This document shows, one piece after another, positions 25,892-34,716 of a stretch of 64,000 nucleotides of DNA. Position 1 is the stretch's first letter. Every line of letters starts with the position of its first letter. This stretch comes from Paraburkholderia metrosideri (GTDB lineage: Bacteria; Pseudomonadota; Gammaproteobacteria; Burkholderiales; Burkholderiaceae), in assembly GCF_904848625.1 (NCBI RefSeq), contig NZ_CAJHCP010000004.1, positions 248,001 to 312,000 on the forward strand. Reading direction: 5' to 3'. The notes below the pieces were generated by a model. It worked only from the letters and a program-made list of their open reading frames with translations, was not told the DNA's origin and ran no database searches. The translations under genes were made by a program, and so were the position numbers.

Positions 25892-26096
25892 CGGTCGGCT
25901 CCTGATCGGCGCTCGCACGTCATCGAAATTCACCGTGCCATCTTGTGTCGTTGCGTGGGAGGCACGTGCCTATCGACGGCGGCCAGACTTGCAGACCTGA
26001 CTGCGCCGCACGTCGGGCGACCCTCCCAATGTAATGCACCCGATCATGTACGACTAGGCGCTAGAATCGGCAAACACCTATGAAGTGGGCTCATTA

Positions 26097-26993
26097 ATGC
26101 GTCGCGAAAGTTATAACGATTTACTGGCCCTCATCGCCGTCGCGCGTGAGCGCAGTTTCACGCGCGCCGCCGCGCAACTCGGCGTATCGCAATCGGCGTT
26201 GAGCCATACCATTCGCTCGCTCGAAACCCGTCTCGGGCTAAGACTGCTGACCCGGACCACGCGCAGCGTCGCGCCGACCGAGGCGGGCGAGCGCCTGCTT
26301 CAGACCATCGCCCCGCGGTTTGAAGAAATCGATGCGGAACTGGCCGCCGTCACCGAGTTCCGCGACAAACCCGCGGGCACGATTCGCATTACCGCGACCG
26401 ACTATGCGACCGAAACGGTGCTGTGGCCCAGATTGTCGAAGGTCCTGCACGACTATCCGGATATCAAGGTCGAGATCACTACCGACTATGGCCTCTCCGA
26501 TATCGTCGCGGATCGCTACGATATCGGCGTTCGCCATGGCGATCAGGTCGCCAAAGATATGATCGCGGTACGCCTCGCGCCGGAAATGCGTATGGCGATT
26601 GTCGGCGCGCCGCAATATCTGGCAAAACATGCGCGGCCGAAGAAGCCTCAGGATCTGACCGGGCATCAGTGCATCAATCTGCGCTTGCCGACGTTGGGCG
26701 GCTTTTATCCATGGGAGCTCAAAAAGGGCAGCCGCGAGGTGCAGGTTCGCGTCGATGGACAACTCGCGTTCAACGGGACCTACCAGATGCTGGCGGCTGC
26801 GCTGTCGGGATACGGGCTCGCTTATATTCCCGCCGATCTGGCCCACGAACACGTCGAAGCCGGGCGGCTCGTCAAGGTACTGGAGGAATGGTGTCCGGTC
26901 TTTCCAGGCTTGCACGCCTGCTATGCAACCCGCCGCGAATTCTCGCGAGCGATGACGGTGGTGATCGACGCAATCCGTTTGTCATCGCAATGA
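26097..26993 (+). CDS. LysR family transcriptional regulator
   Basis: A 298-residue regulator. The N-terminal winged helix is typical (LLALIAVARERSFTRAAAQLGVSQSALSHTIRSLETRLGLRLLTRTTRSVAPTEAG). A type-2 periplasmic-binding-like effector domain follows (GTIRITATDYATETVLWPRL..., MRMAIVGAPQYLAKHARPKKPQDL, LAYIPADLAHEHVEAG), of the CrgA/AaeR-like branch. A GTG at 26085 is possible; ATG 26097 is chosen. It lies 205 bases from the divergent CMD lipoprotein gene and is followed by an aldo-keto reductase gene, either of which could be its target. Confidence 0.9.
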   Translation: MRRESYNDLLALIAVARERSFTRAAAQLGVSQSALSHTIRSLETRLGLRLLTRTTRSVAPTEAGERLLQTIAPRFEEIDAELAAVTEFRDKPAGTIRITATDYATETVLWPRLSKVLHDYPDIKVEITTDYGLSDIVADRYDIGVRHGDQVAKDMIAVRLAPEMRMAIVGAPQYLAKHARPKKPQDLTGHQCINLRLPTLGGFYPWELKKGSREVQVRVDGQLAFNGTYQMLAAALSGYGLAYIPADLAHEHVEAGRLVKVLEEWCPVFPGLHACYATRREFSRAMTVVIDAIRLSSQ

Positions 26994-27170
26994 CGAGCCA
27001 GAAACCTGAAATGCGATTCATGAAGCCAGTTCATGAGGGCTTGCGGTTTTAAGGGCTTTATCGCTAGATACCGACTCTCTATCATCTACCTTCTAACGAC
27101 GAACGGGCGCTACCTCTATCAAGCAGGCAGCGCCTCTGCAACCGCAGGCCAGCCCCTGCATGGAGAGATC

Positions 27171-28199
27171 ATGATGGACTACGGATATCTGGGTCGAAGC
27201 GCCCTCAAGGTTTCGCCCCTCTGCCTGGGCGCGATGATGTTCGGCGGAGAAACCGATGAAGCCACCGCGCGCCGGATTATCGACAAGGCGTTCGATCAGG
27301 GTGTGAACTTCGTCGACACCGCCGACGTGTATCACGCTGGCCGCTCCGAAGAAATCGTCGGCCGCGCGATTGCGCAGCGCCGCGACGACTGGGTCGTGGC
27401 AACCAAGTTTGGCTATCCCGCATCGGCTACGGCTCGTCCAAACGAACAGGGGCAGTCGCGCAAATGGATTTGCCAGACGGTCGACGCCAGCCTGAAGCGC
27501 CTGGGCACCGATTACATCGACGTTCTCTACTTCCATCGCTCGCTCAACGATGCGCCTCTGGAAGAAGGCTTACGTGCGATTGGCGATCTGATCCGCGAGG
27601 GTAAGGTGCGCTATTTCGGCCTGTCCAATTTCCGCGCTTGGCGCGTGGCGGAAGTCGTGCGTCTCGCCGATCAACTCGGTATCGATCGTCCCGTTGCGCT
27701 CGAACCGGTTTACAACATGGTTGATCGCACTGCCGAGGTCGAACTGATGCCGGCTGCCGGACATTACGGCATTGGTGTAGTGCCCTACAGCCCGCTCGCA
27801 CGCGGTGTGTTGACCGGGAAATATGCGCTCGACGGCGCCCCGCCCGCCGATTCACGTGCGGGTCGCGGCGACAAGCGCATTCAGCAGACCGAGTGGCGTC
27901 CCGAATCGCTCGCCATTGCGCAGAAAGTGGCGGCGCACGCTGCTGAACGCGGCACGACTTCGATCGCGTTTGCTATCGCCTGGGTGTTGAAGAACCAGCT
28001 CGTGAGTTCCGCTATTGCCGGTCCACGCACAGAAGCGCATTGGGACAGCTATATCGATGCGCTGACACTGCAACTCGGACCGGACGACGAAAAGTTTGTC
28101 GATAGTCTGGTGCCTGCGGGTCACGCGTCGACGCCGGGCTATACGGATCCGAATTATCCGGTCGAAGGTAGACGGGTGACCGGTTGCCCTGCTGGCTAG
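27171..28199 (+). CDS. Aldo-keto reductase
   Basis: A 342-residue NADPH-dependent oxidoreductase with the (beta/alpha)8 fold. The family tetrad is visible: Asp49 and Tyr54 in VDTADVYHAGRSEE, Lys79 in VATKFGYP, and His122 in LYFHRSLND. The start LGRSALKVSPLCLGAMMFGG and YFGLSNFRAW fit the AKR11/YghZ-like group. ATGATG at 27171 follows GGAGAGATC; the longer frame from 27033 is unlikely. The substrate is unknown. It is probably transcribed from its own promoter after the LysR gene. Confidence 0.9.
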   Translation: MMDYGYLGRSALKVSPLCLGAMMFGGETDEATARRIIDKAFDQGVNFVDTADVYHAGRSEEIVGRAIAQRRDDWVVATKFGYPASATARPNEQGQSRKWICQTVDASLKRLGTDYIDVLYFHRSLNDAPLEEGLRAIGDLIREGKVRYFGLSNFRAWRVAEVVRLADQLGIDRPVALEPVYNMVDRTAEVELMPAAGHYGIGVVPYSPLARGVLTGKYALDGAPPADSRAGRGDKRIQQTEWRPESLAIAQKVAAHAAERGTTSIAFAIAWVLKNQLVSSAIAGPRTEAHWDSYIDALTLQLGPDDEKFVDSLVPAGHASTPGYTDPNYPVEGRRVTGCPAG

Positions 28200-28253
28200 T
28201 GAAGGGCCGTCGTGGTTCAGGGCGGTGCAGATGTGCACTGTGCACGCCCGGCC

Positions 28254-28718
28254 CTAAAAACGGCGGCGTCCGGTTGCCTCGCTAAAGTGTTCGTCCAGCA
28301 GATCGGCGATTCGCCATAGCGAGCACGGTCGCCGACAATGGCCGTCGAAGCCGGCGTTTCGTAGCGCGGTCACCGAATCAAGCGGCCAGATGTTGCTCAT
28401 CGCGAGAATCAGCAGATTCGCGCAGGAGGCATCCGCTCTTACTGCCCTCACGAAGTCGTACCCCGACCCCGAGTCCAGTCTGGTGTCCAGCAGCAGTGCT
28501 TGCGGCGCCCAACACTTCAGGTACCGGCGCCCCTCTGCAATATTTTGCGCATACACGGCTTCATAGCCTTTGAGGGACAGCAGAACACAGAGCGATTCGC
28601 CAATCGCCTTGTCCTTGTGCGCGACGAGAACGCGCCGGGGAGCCGTCGCTTCGGCCTCCCGATCGGTTTTCCAGAAGGCAAACTCATGCTCGTCATCAAG
28701 GGATATTCGCCTTGTCAC
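28254..28718 (-). CDS. Degenerate response-regulator receiver protein
   Basis: A 154-residue protein with a single receiver-like domain (residues ~28-148) and no output domain. The putative phospho-acceptor Asp78 is kept in ALLLDTRLDSGSGYDFVRAV. The acidic pair is reduced to HKDK (Asp36 only), and the conserved Lys is replaced in HCRRPCS, so Mg-dependent phosphorylation is doubtful. The start is GTG 28718, supported by GGAG seven bases upstream. It resembles the intact receiver at 56352-56783 in layout (N-terminal extension, then receiver). It is convergent with the aldo-keto reductase gene. Confidence 0.75.
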   Translation of the reverse strand: MTRRISLDDEHEFAFWKTDREAEATAPRRVLVAHKDKAIGESLCVLLSLKGYEAVYAQNIAEGRRYLKCWAPQALLLDTRLDSGSGYDFVRAVRADASCANLLILAMSNIWPLDSVTALRNAGFDGHCRRPCSLWRIADLLDEHFSEATGRRRF

Positions 28719-29087
28719 GGTCGCGCTCCGGTGAGCTGATATAGATTCGGCCTGCGGCTGCGGTTGTCATATGTGCAGCGACCGGAATGATCGTCGGGGG
28801 AATAGAGAGGGGACTCTTCGGGCGATTGGTACGTATAGTCGCCGGATAACTCCGATGCCGCAAGGAGTTTGTTGCCGCGTCGCCTGAGTTATGTGTATGC
28901 ATACCTGTAGCGCGCCGTTCAATCTTATTTGCACGCTCAGGCCCGCTGCTCCTCTCTGCTGTTGCAGAACAACCCATACCGCCTAACCCGTTTCAAACTT
29001 CACTACGGAAAACGCGTGCCTATACCACTGTATAGGTATACAGTGCATGCATGGATCGCGCCCGGTGATCCCTTTTCTGGAGACATC
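28719..29087. promoter_or_regulatory. Upstream region between receiver gene and small ORF
   Basis: About 370 bases. The right end carries the overlapping palindromes at 29019-29045. Frames on both strands lack ribosome sites and family features. Nothing else was recognised. Confidence 0.4.
29019..29045. promoter_or_regulatory. Overlapping palindromic operator candidate
   Basis: Two dyads share bases. CCTATAC-CACT-GTATAGG occupies 29019-29036 (7-bp arms) and CACTGTATA-GG-TATACAGTG occupies 29026-29045 (9-bp arms). The result is three (G/C)TATAC-type half-sites in a row. It lies 42 bases before the ATG of the small protein at 29088. The shape suits a dimeric repressor able to bind in two registers. 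Confidence 0.6.
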
Positions 29088-29279
29088 ATGCGACCATCAA
29101 CAAAAGGCATTGCGCACACGTCAGATAAAGCAAGCGAGTTCGCACTCTCGCGCCAAGCCCAGGCGCAGGCGCTGGTCCAGGCCGATCGCGTAAGAGCAGA
29201 ACAACGAAGCGTCAACGATGCCCGCATTGATTCCAACGCGGGCAAGTGGCGTTATTCAGCGGCAGTGGAAAGGGCTTGA
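29088..29279 (+). CDS. Small protein of unknown function (63 aa)
   Basis: ATG 29088 follows CTGGAGACATC, a good ribosome site. The product is hydrophilic: a Lys/Thr/Ser start, a Gln/Ala-rich helix-prone centre (LSRQAQAQALVQADRVRAEQ) and a basic end. There are no membrane segments or Cys. No family is recognised. The palindromic element just upstream suggests regulated expression. Confidence 0.55.
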   Translation: MRPSTKGIAHTSDKASEFALSRQAQAQALVQADRVRAEQRSVNDARIDSNAGKWRYSAAVERA

Positions 29280-29475
29280 TGTCGCGAATGCGACGCTTAT
29301 GTTCTGAATGATGTGGACGGATTCGGCTCATCGACAAGTTGTGCCGGAAAGCAGTGCCTGTGTGCCCGCCGGCAACACCGTCCATGTCATATTGACTGTC
29401 ACCGCGTCGCCAGCTAGCGCGTCGAACTTCTGCCGACGGTGGCTAACGGTTGTTGACGGTTGTTGCACCTGGCCA

Positions 29476-29883
29476 TTACGTTACTGATTCGATGCGAGCA
29501 TCGTGACAGCAAACGCAAAGCTTGTTCCCTTCTGGATCACGGAAATACGCGCCGTAATAATCGGGATGGTACTCGGTTCGCAGACCGGGTGCCCCTTCGC
29601 ACGAACCCTCGTTAGCTAGTGCGCTCGCGTATGTGCTGTCAACCGATCGCCGGTCAGGTGCCAGCAGCGCCACCATTTGACCGTTCCCGTGTTCTGCCGC
29701 ATTGCAATCGTATGGCCTGCCAATAAGAAACAGAGGACGAGGCGCGCCCTCTGCCATCCAGCCTGCCCATGGTCTATCGGGCTCGCAGAACTTCAGCTTA
29801 TGCCCGAGCGCGCTCATCACGTTCGAATAGAATTTAAAGGCGCGATCGAAATCGTTCACGCCGATGAAAACATGTGAAATCAT
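29476..29883 (-). CDS. VOC (glyoxalase/bleomycin-resistance) family protein
   Basis: A 135-residue protein with the two beta-alpha-beta-beta-beta modules of the vicinal-oxygen-chelate fold: MISHVFIGVNDFDRAFKFYSNVMSALGH at the start and YYGAYFRDPEGNKLCVCCHD at the end. His4 and the late Asp/Glu region are candidate metal ligands. The family includes glyoxalases, dioxygenases and antibiotic-binding proteins; this one is unassigned. GGGAG precedes ATG 29883. It lies beside the drug-efflux operon but is separated from it by 95 bases and is read in the same direction. Confidence 0.82.
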   Translation of the reverse strand: MISHVFIGVNDFDRAFKFYSNVMSALGHKLKFCEPDRPWAGWMAEGAPRPLFLIGRPYDCNAAEHGNGQMVALLAPDRRSVDSTYASALANEGSCEGAPGLRTEYHPDYYGAYFRDPEGNKLCVCCHDARIESVT

Positions 29884-29977
29884 CGTGTTCTTCTCCCGAG
29901 CAGGCAGCGATGTGTGCTCACATTATCACGGCGTAATCAGACTCGGCTTCCATTGCAGTCGCGATACTGAACAGCTG

Positions 29978-31423
29978 CTATCGGAAGCGCCCATCAGCAG
30001 TCGATGCCGAAGCCACCGCTTCCGGCGCATCCCATCCGCCGCCGAGCGATCGATACAACGCGACCGCCGCTAGCGCATGCTCGCGCTTCGCCTGGTTCAG
30101 TGACTCCGAGTCACGCAAAAACGCCTCTTGCGCAGCGAGAACATCAAGGAAACTGGACGCACCGTTCTTGTACAGTTCCGTCGACAACTTCAGCGCATGA
30201 TTCGATGCGTCCAATGCGCCCCCCAGCCGTTGCACCTGGACCCCACCGCTCACGAGATCGCTACGGTTGTCCTCGATTTCCTTTAACGCCTGCAACATGG
30301 TCTGCTGCAATCCGAGTTGCGACTCGCGCATGCGGCTTTCGCTCGCGTCGATATTCGCGGTGATGCGACCGGCGTTGAAGATCGGACTCGCCGCGTTCAA
30401 TGCGGCGCTAAAGAGGTTATCGGTCAACGTCGGCATGCCGAGATACGACGAAGCAAGCAAGCCATCCGCGAGATTGATCTTGAATTGCGGATAGCGCTGG
30501 GCTTTGGACACGCCGACTTCCGCCGCACGTTGTTCGACCGTCGCATAGGCGGTGCGTACATCGGGGCGCTGCAATAGCGCATCGGACGGCAATGTCTGCG
30601 GCGCGCTTTGCGCCGGTACCGGAATATCACGAGCATTGGCGAGCAGTAAGCTATCCACGCTCTCCGGCGTGCGCCCCGAATACACGGCAATCAGACTCAA
30701 TTGATGCTGCACAGCCGATTGCATACGCGGAATCTGCGATTGCAGATCTTCTAGCTGATTCTGCGCACGCGCGACGTCGAGTTGAGTCGACAACCCGTAA
30801 TGCAGACGCTCCTGCGTGAGTTTCAGCGCGCGGGCACGAATCTGTTCGTTGTCGCTGAGAATCTGCAATTGCGATTGGGCCCAGCGAAGATCGATATACG
30901 CCGCCGCGGTATTGGCTGCGAGCGCAAGCCGCACCTGATTCAAGGCTGCCTCACGTCCCGACACTTGCGCCTGAGCCGCGAGAACGGCAAGACGTTCGCC
31001 GCCGAATACATCGGGCGTCCAGCTTGCTGTCAGGCCGACACCCGCCTGGCGCACATAGCCGAGCGGCGGCGGCGTGTTCTGCCGCGTATTCGACGCAGTC
31101 GCGTTGGCGTCCAGCTCCGGCAGCAGCGCCGAACGATTCTGCGTCACCAGGTCCTGTGCCTGCTTGACGCGTTCAACGGCCGCCTGCACATCGAGATTGC
31201 CCGTCAATACCGATTCGACCAGTTGATGCATCACCGGGTCGCCGAACTGTTCCCACCATGTGTTGGCGCTCACGCTGTCTTGTGGCGCGTCGACATTCCA
31301 GGCTGCCGGTACAATGGTCTTGACCGTTTGCGGCAGATCTGCGTGCGTGGCGGGTTGCACCGCGCACGCCGCGAGCGTCAGCAACGCCGCGCTCGCCAGT
31401 ACTTTCATCAGAATTGGCTTCAT
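29978..31423 (-). CDS. Outer-membrane efflux lipoprotein (NodT/OprM-type)
   Basis: A 481-residue TolC-like outer-membrane factor. The lipobox LAAC near residue 19 marks a lipoprotein. DSVSANTWWEQFGDPVMHQLVESVLTGNLDVQAAVERVKQAQ and the repeated half (LPSDALLQRPDVRTAYATVEQRAAEVGVSKAQRYPQF, FLDVLAAQEAFLRD) are typical of the NodT group. ATG 31423 has GAGGA seven bases upstream; the longer frame is rejected. It is the third gene of the operon HlyD, DHA2, OMF, which would form an EmrAB-TolC-type pump across both membranes. Confidence 0.92.
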   Translation of the reverse strand: MKPILMKVLASAALLTLAACAVQPATHADLPQTVKTIVPAAWNVDAPQDSVSANTWWEQFGDPVMHQLVESVLTGNLDVQAAVERVKQAQDLVTQNRSALLPELDANATASNTRQNTPPPLGYVRQAGVGLTASWTPDVFGGERLAVLAAQAQVSGREAALNQVRLALAANTAAAYIDLRWAQSQLQILSDNEQIRARALKLTQERLHYGLSTQLDVARAQNQLEDLQSQIPRMQSAVQHQLSLIAVYSGRTPESVDSLLLANARDIPVPAQSAPQTLPSDALLQRPDVRTAYATVEQRAAEVGVSKAQRYPQFKINLADGLLASSYLGMPTLTDNLFSAALNAASPIFNAGRITANIDASESRMRESQLGLQQTMLQALKEIEDNRSDLVSGGVQVQRLGGALDASNHALKLSTELYKNGASSFLDVLAAQEAFLRDSESLNQAKREHALAAVALYRSLGGGWDAPEAVASASTADGRFR

Positions 31424-31433
31424 GTCGGGTTCC

Positions 31434-33005
31434 TCAATGAGCTTCGGGCGGCGGTGCAGTATTGCCGAATGGACGGGAGAACAACACACTGAGCAAACCC
31501 ACCACGAAGCAAAGCGCTACGGCGAGAAAGGCATCGGAGAAAGTCAGTACAAGCGCTTCACGCATCAGTACCGCATGCAATTCGCCGAGCCCTGCGTTGG
31601 CCGCATTCAACACGTTGCCGCCAACCGACGCGAGATAATCGGCCTGCTTTTGCAAAATCGACTCGACTACCGGCCGTCCGGCGTTCAGATGCTCGTCGAG
31701 ACGTTCATAGTGGAAATTCAAGCGATCGTTGAGCATCGTGCTACTCACCGCAATGCCAATCGCGCCGCCAAGATTTCGCATCAGATTGAACAGACCGCTT
31801 GCGGAACGCAGCCTCGACGGCGGCAACGAGCCGAGCGCCATCGTGACAATGGGCGGAATACAGAACTGTTGGCCGATGCCGCGCAATGCCTGGGGAATCA
31901 GCAACTGTTGCCAGCCCCATTGACTCGTCAATGGCACATACAGGTAGCAGCCAATGCCGAATAGCGCGAGTCCGAACACCATGAGCAGGCGCATATCGAC
32001 AACGCGCGCCAGCATCGAATACGCAGCCAACGCCAGAAGTTGAAAACAGCCAACCGACAGCAATGCGAGGCCGATCTGTAACGAATCGAAGCCACGTACA
32101 CGCGCCAGAAACACCGGCGTCAGAAACACCGTGCAGAAGATCCCGATCCCGGTAATGAACGACAGCAAACTGCCAATGCCGAAATTGCGGACTGCCAGCG
32201 CGCGCAAATCGACGATCGGCTCTTTCGCGGTGAACGCATGCACGAAAAAAAGAAACCCGCAGACAGCCGACACCCACGCGCAAAAAACGATCACGTCGTC
32301 GCCGAACCAGTTCTTGCGCGGCCCTTCTTCGAGCACATACTCAAGGCAGCCGAGAAAGCCGGACATCAGCAGAATACCGAGGTAGTCGCCTTTTTTAAGC
32401 AGCGAAAGATCGACCCGGTCGATATGGACATACTTCGGCACCAGAACCGTGACGGCAATGCCAGGCACCAGGTTCAGATAGAACAGCCAATGCCACGACC
32501 ATTGCGAGGTAATCCAGCCACCAATCACAGGACCGATCGTGGGGGCCAGTGACGCCAGTGCGCCGATCGTGGTCGACGCAATCAAACGCTGTTTCCCAGG
32601 GAACAGGACAAACGCTGTCGTGAACACCGTCGGAATCATCGCGGCGCCGAGCGCGCCTTGCAAACCGCGAAACAGGATCATCGAATTGATGTCCCATGCG
32701 AGACCGCACAGCATGCTCGTGATCGTGAAGCCGAGTGCCGAAAACGTGAATAACCAGCGCGTGGAGAACACGCGAGTGAGCCACCCGGACATCGGAATCA
32801 CGATGATTTCCGCAATCAGATACGACGTCTGCACCCAGGAGAGTTCGTCCTGACTCGCAGACAAACCGCCGCCAATGTCTCTGAGCGATGACGCCACGAT
32901 CTGGATATCGAGCGTCGCCATGAAAAACCCGACGCACATCAGCGCAAACGCGAAGACTTTGGTGCGCGTGGGCTGGTCGGCGGGATTGTCGAGGATCTGG
33001 GTCAT
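31434..33005 (-). CDS. DHA2 family MFS drug exporter (EmrB/QacA-like)
   Basis: A 523-residue inner-membrane transporter with 14 predicted helices. FMATLDIQIVASSLRDIGGGLSAS is the DHA2 motif D1-type helix. ELSWVQTSYLIAEIIVIPMSGWLTRVFSTRW covers helix 2 and motif A. GPVIGGWITSQWSWHWLFYLNLVPG is motif C with the antiporter GPxxGG. It exports hydrophobic drugs or proton uncouplers together with the HlyD partner. ATG 33005 lies just past the HlyD stop (33013), so the genes are coupled; the outer-membrane factor starts 10 bases after this gene ends. Confidence 0.93.
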   Translation of the reverse strand: MTQILDNPADQPTRTKVFAFALMCVGFFMATLDIQIVASSLRDIGGGLSASQDELSWVQTSYLIAEIIVIPMSGWLTRVFSTRWLFTFSALGFTITSMLCGLAWDINSMILFRGLQGALGAAMIPTVFTTAFVLFPGKQRLIASTTIGALASLAPTIGPVIGGWITSQWSWHWLFYLNLVPGIAVTVLVPKYVHIDRVDLSLLKKGDYLGILLMSGFLGCLEYVLEEGPRKNWFGDDVIVFCAWVSAVCGFLFFVHAFTAKEPIVDLRALAVRNFGIGSLLSFITGIGIFCTVFLTPVFLARVRGFDSLQIGLALLSVGCFQLLALAAYSMLARVVDMRLLMVFGLALFGIGCYLYVPLTSQWGWQQLLIPQALRGIGQQFCIPPIVTMALGSLPPSRLRSASGLFNLMRNLGGAIGIAVSSTMLNDRLNFHYERLDEHLNAGRPVVESILQKQADYLASVGGNVLNAANAGLGELHAVLMREALVLTFSDAFLAVALCFVVGLLSVLFSRPFGNTAPPPEAH

Positions 33006-33012
33006 GATCGTC

Positions 33013-34122
33013 TTATCCGTGCGCGGGCGAATTGCCAGCATCGCCGGAATCGAGATGGACTTTCACCGTCGCCGAGAGGCCCGGCCGCAGCACGCCTTGC
33101 ATGTCCTTCGGGACCGCGAGACGCACTCGCACCGGCACGCGCTGCACGATCTTCGTGAAGTTACCGGTCGCGTTTTCAGCGGGTAATACGCTGAAGGTGG
33201 CGCCGGTTGCCGGAGCGAGGCTCTCCACGACACCATGAATCTGCCGGCTCGATGCGTCGAGATCGACGTCGACGCCGTCGCCGACGCGCATCTTCTTCAA
33301 CTGGTCTTCCTTGAAGTTCGCGTCGATCCACAATCCGCTGGATGGAACCACCGTCAGCAGTGAGACGCCGGTATTCGCCAGTAGCCCGACACGCGCGGTG
33401 CGGTTGCCAACATAACCGTCTATTGGAGAGCGGATCGTCGTGTATTCCACATTCAGTGCCGCGACGCGCTGGGCGGCCTGCGCGGTAGCGATACGCGCCT
33501 CGGCGTCGCCGATCTGCGCATCGAGCACCGCAATCTGCCGCTGTGCCGCGAGCAGTCCCGCCGCGCTGCGATCTACCGCCGCGTGCGCTTTGGTCAGATC
33601 GGCGTCGGCTCGCTCGACCACCTGGCTCGATACGGCTTCGTCCTTCACCAGTTCGCGATAGCGCGTCTGATCAGCGGCGCTGCGCGTCAATTCGGCGCCC
33701 GACGCGCGAACCTCGGCCGCCTGTTCGTTAATCGTCGCAAGCTGCAACGACTTTTTGGCCTGCAACTCGGTGACCGCCGCCTGCGCGCTCTGCACTTCCG
33801 CGCTGGCTTGCGCAAGGCGAGCGTCGTAATCGCGTGCATCGAGCCGGATCAGCACCTGGTTCGCGTGCACGAACTGGTTGTCCTGCACGAGTACATCGGT
33901 GACAAAGCCGTTCACCTTTGGCGCCATCACGGTGACATCGCCGCCGACGTACGCGTCGTCGGTCGTTTCAACGAAGCGGCCGACGAAGAACCAGTACGAC
34001 ACGGCCAGCGCCAGCACGATCAGGACCGTGACGACCGAGAGCAGCATCCACGGAATGCGCCGTGCCGGTTTGGCGGTCTGCGCCGCATTGGGCGGTGCAA
34101 TAGTCGAAGGTGTAGTGGACAT
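33013..34122 (-). CDS. HlyD family membrane-fusion protein (EmrA-like)
   Basis: A 369-residue periplasmic adaptor. It has an N-terminal membrane helix (WMLLSVVTVLIVLALAVSYWFF), then a lipoyl half-motif (VETTDDAYVGGDVTVMAPKVNGFVTDVLVQDNQFVHANQVLIRLD), a long coiled-coil hairpin (~100-210), the second lipoyl half (IRSPIDGYVGNRTARVGLLAN) and a beta-barrel end. It bridges the MFS pump and the outer-membrane factor. It is the first structural gene; the palindromic MarR operator sits 12-23 bases before its start codon. Confidence 0.93.
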   Translation of the reverse strand: MSTTPSTIAPPNAAQTAKPARRIPWMLLSVVTVLIVLALAVSYWFFVGRFVETTDDAYVGGDVTVMAPKVNGFVTDVLVQDNQFVHANQVLIRLDARDYDARLAQASAEVQSAQAAVTELQAKKSLQLATINEQAAEVRASGAELTRSAADQTRYRELVKDEAVSSQVVERADADLTKAHAAVDRSAAGLLAAQRQIAVLDAQIGDAEARIATAQAAQRVAALNVEYTTIRSPIDGYVGNRTARVGLLANTGVSLLTVVPSSGLWIDANFKEDQLKKMRVGDGVDVDLDASSRQIHGVVESLAPATGATFSVLPAENATGNFTKIVQRVPVRVRLAVPKDMQGVLRPGLSATVKVHLDSGDAGNSPAHG

Positions 34123-34133
34123 GGTATCGATAT

Positions 34134-34145
34134 GTGCGTATGCAC
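34134..34145. promoter_or_regulatory. MarR operator copy 1 (efflux operon)
   Basis: GTGCGTATGCAC, an imperfect palindrome, in the 90-base gap before the HlyD gene. The identical 12-mer occurs at 34658-34669, and its inverse complement at 35156-35167. Confidence 0.75.
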
Positions 34146-34212
34146 TCGTTGCGTTGAAAAAAATGGCGCACTGCGCCGACCTTCTTTAACTCTTTATTCG
34201 CGTTATCCGGCT

Positions 34213-34635
34213 TCAGATCGAATCCCGCGTGATCGCAAATAGTTCGCCGCGCAATGCCGCCGCTCGCTCCTCGCCGAAACGGTTTTCGAACTCGGCCTGC
34301 GCGGCATACCAGTGCATACGTCCTGCTTTTAGCCGCTCCTCGCCCGCTACCGTGAGGACGATAGAAAGCGCGCGACCATCTGCACCGAGCGCTTCGCTCG
34401 ATACGAGGCCATTGCGGCGCAACGGCTGAATCGTGCGAACCAGCGAGGTGCGCTGCATCCGCATCGCTTCGGCCATCTGTTTCATCGTCATAGGACCTGT
34501 GCGCCGGAGCCGGCCGAGCAGCGAAAACTGCGTGATGGTCAGCCCGACATTCGCCAGATGCCGGTCGTAAAGTTGCGATACGTAGCGGGCGGCCTGACGG
34601 ATCGCAAAGCAGTCGTCGTCTAAAAGACCTTCCAT
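34213..34635 (-). CDS. MarR family repressor (efflux-operon proximal)
   Basis: A 140-residue winged-helix regulator. DDDCFAIRQAARYVSQLYDRHLANVGLTITQFSLLGRLRRTG leads into MKQMAEAMRMQRTSLVRTIQPLRRNGLVS (recognition helix) and a wing with DGRAL. ATG 34635 is chosen over the longer frame because the paralogue upstream has the same length and N terminus. It likely represses the efflux operon and itself through the GTGCGTATGCAC sites. Ligands of such MarR proteins are often phenolic compounds; none can be inferred here. Confidence 0.9.
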   Translation of the reverse strand: MEGLLDDDCFAIRQAARYVSQLYDRHLANVGLTITQFSLLGRLRRTGPMTMKQMAEAMRMQRTSLVRTIQPLRRNGLVSSEALGADGRALSIVLTVAGEERLKAGRMHWYAAQAEFENRFGEERAAALRGELFAITRDSI

Positions 34636-34657
34636 TGCCGTGATTCCCGATTCGTGA

Positions 34658-34669
34658 GTGCGTATGCAC
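34658..34669. promoter_or_regulatory. MarR operator copy 2
   Basis: GTGCGTATGCAC, 22 bases upstream of the proximal MarR start codon and within the 82-base gap between the two marR genes. Confidence 0.75.
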
Positions 34670-34716
34670 ACGACAGCGCACAATAAAGCCCGTCGAAACG
34701 GGCCCTTGCACACTGA

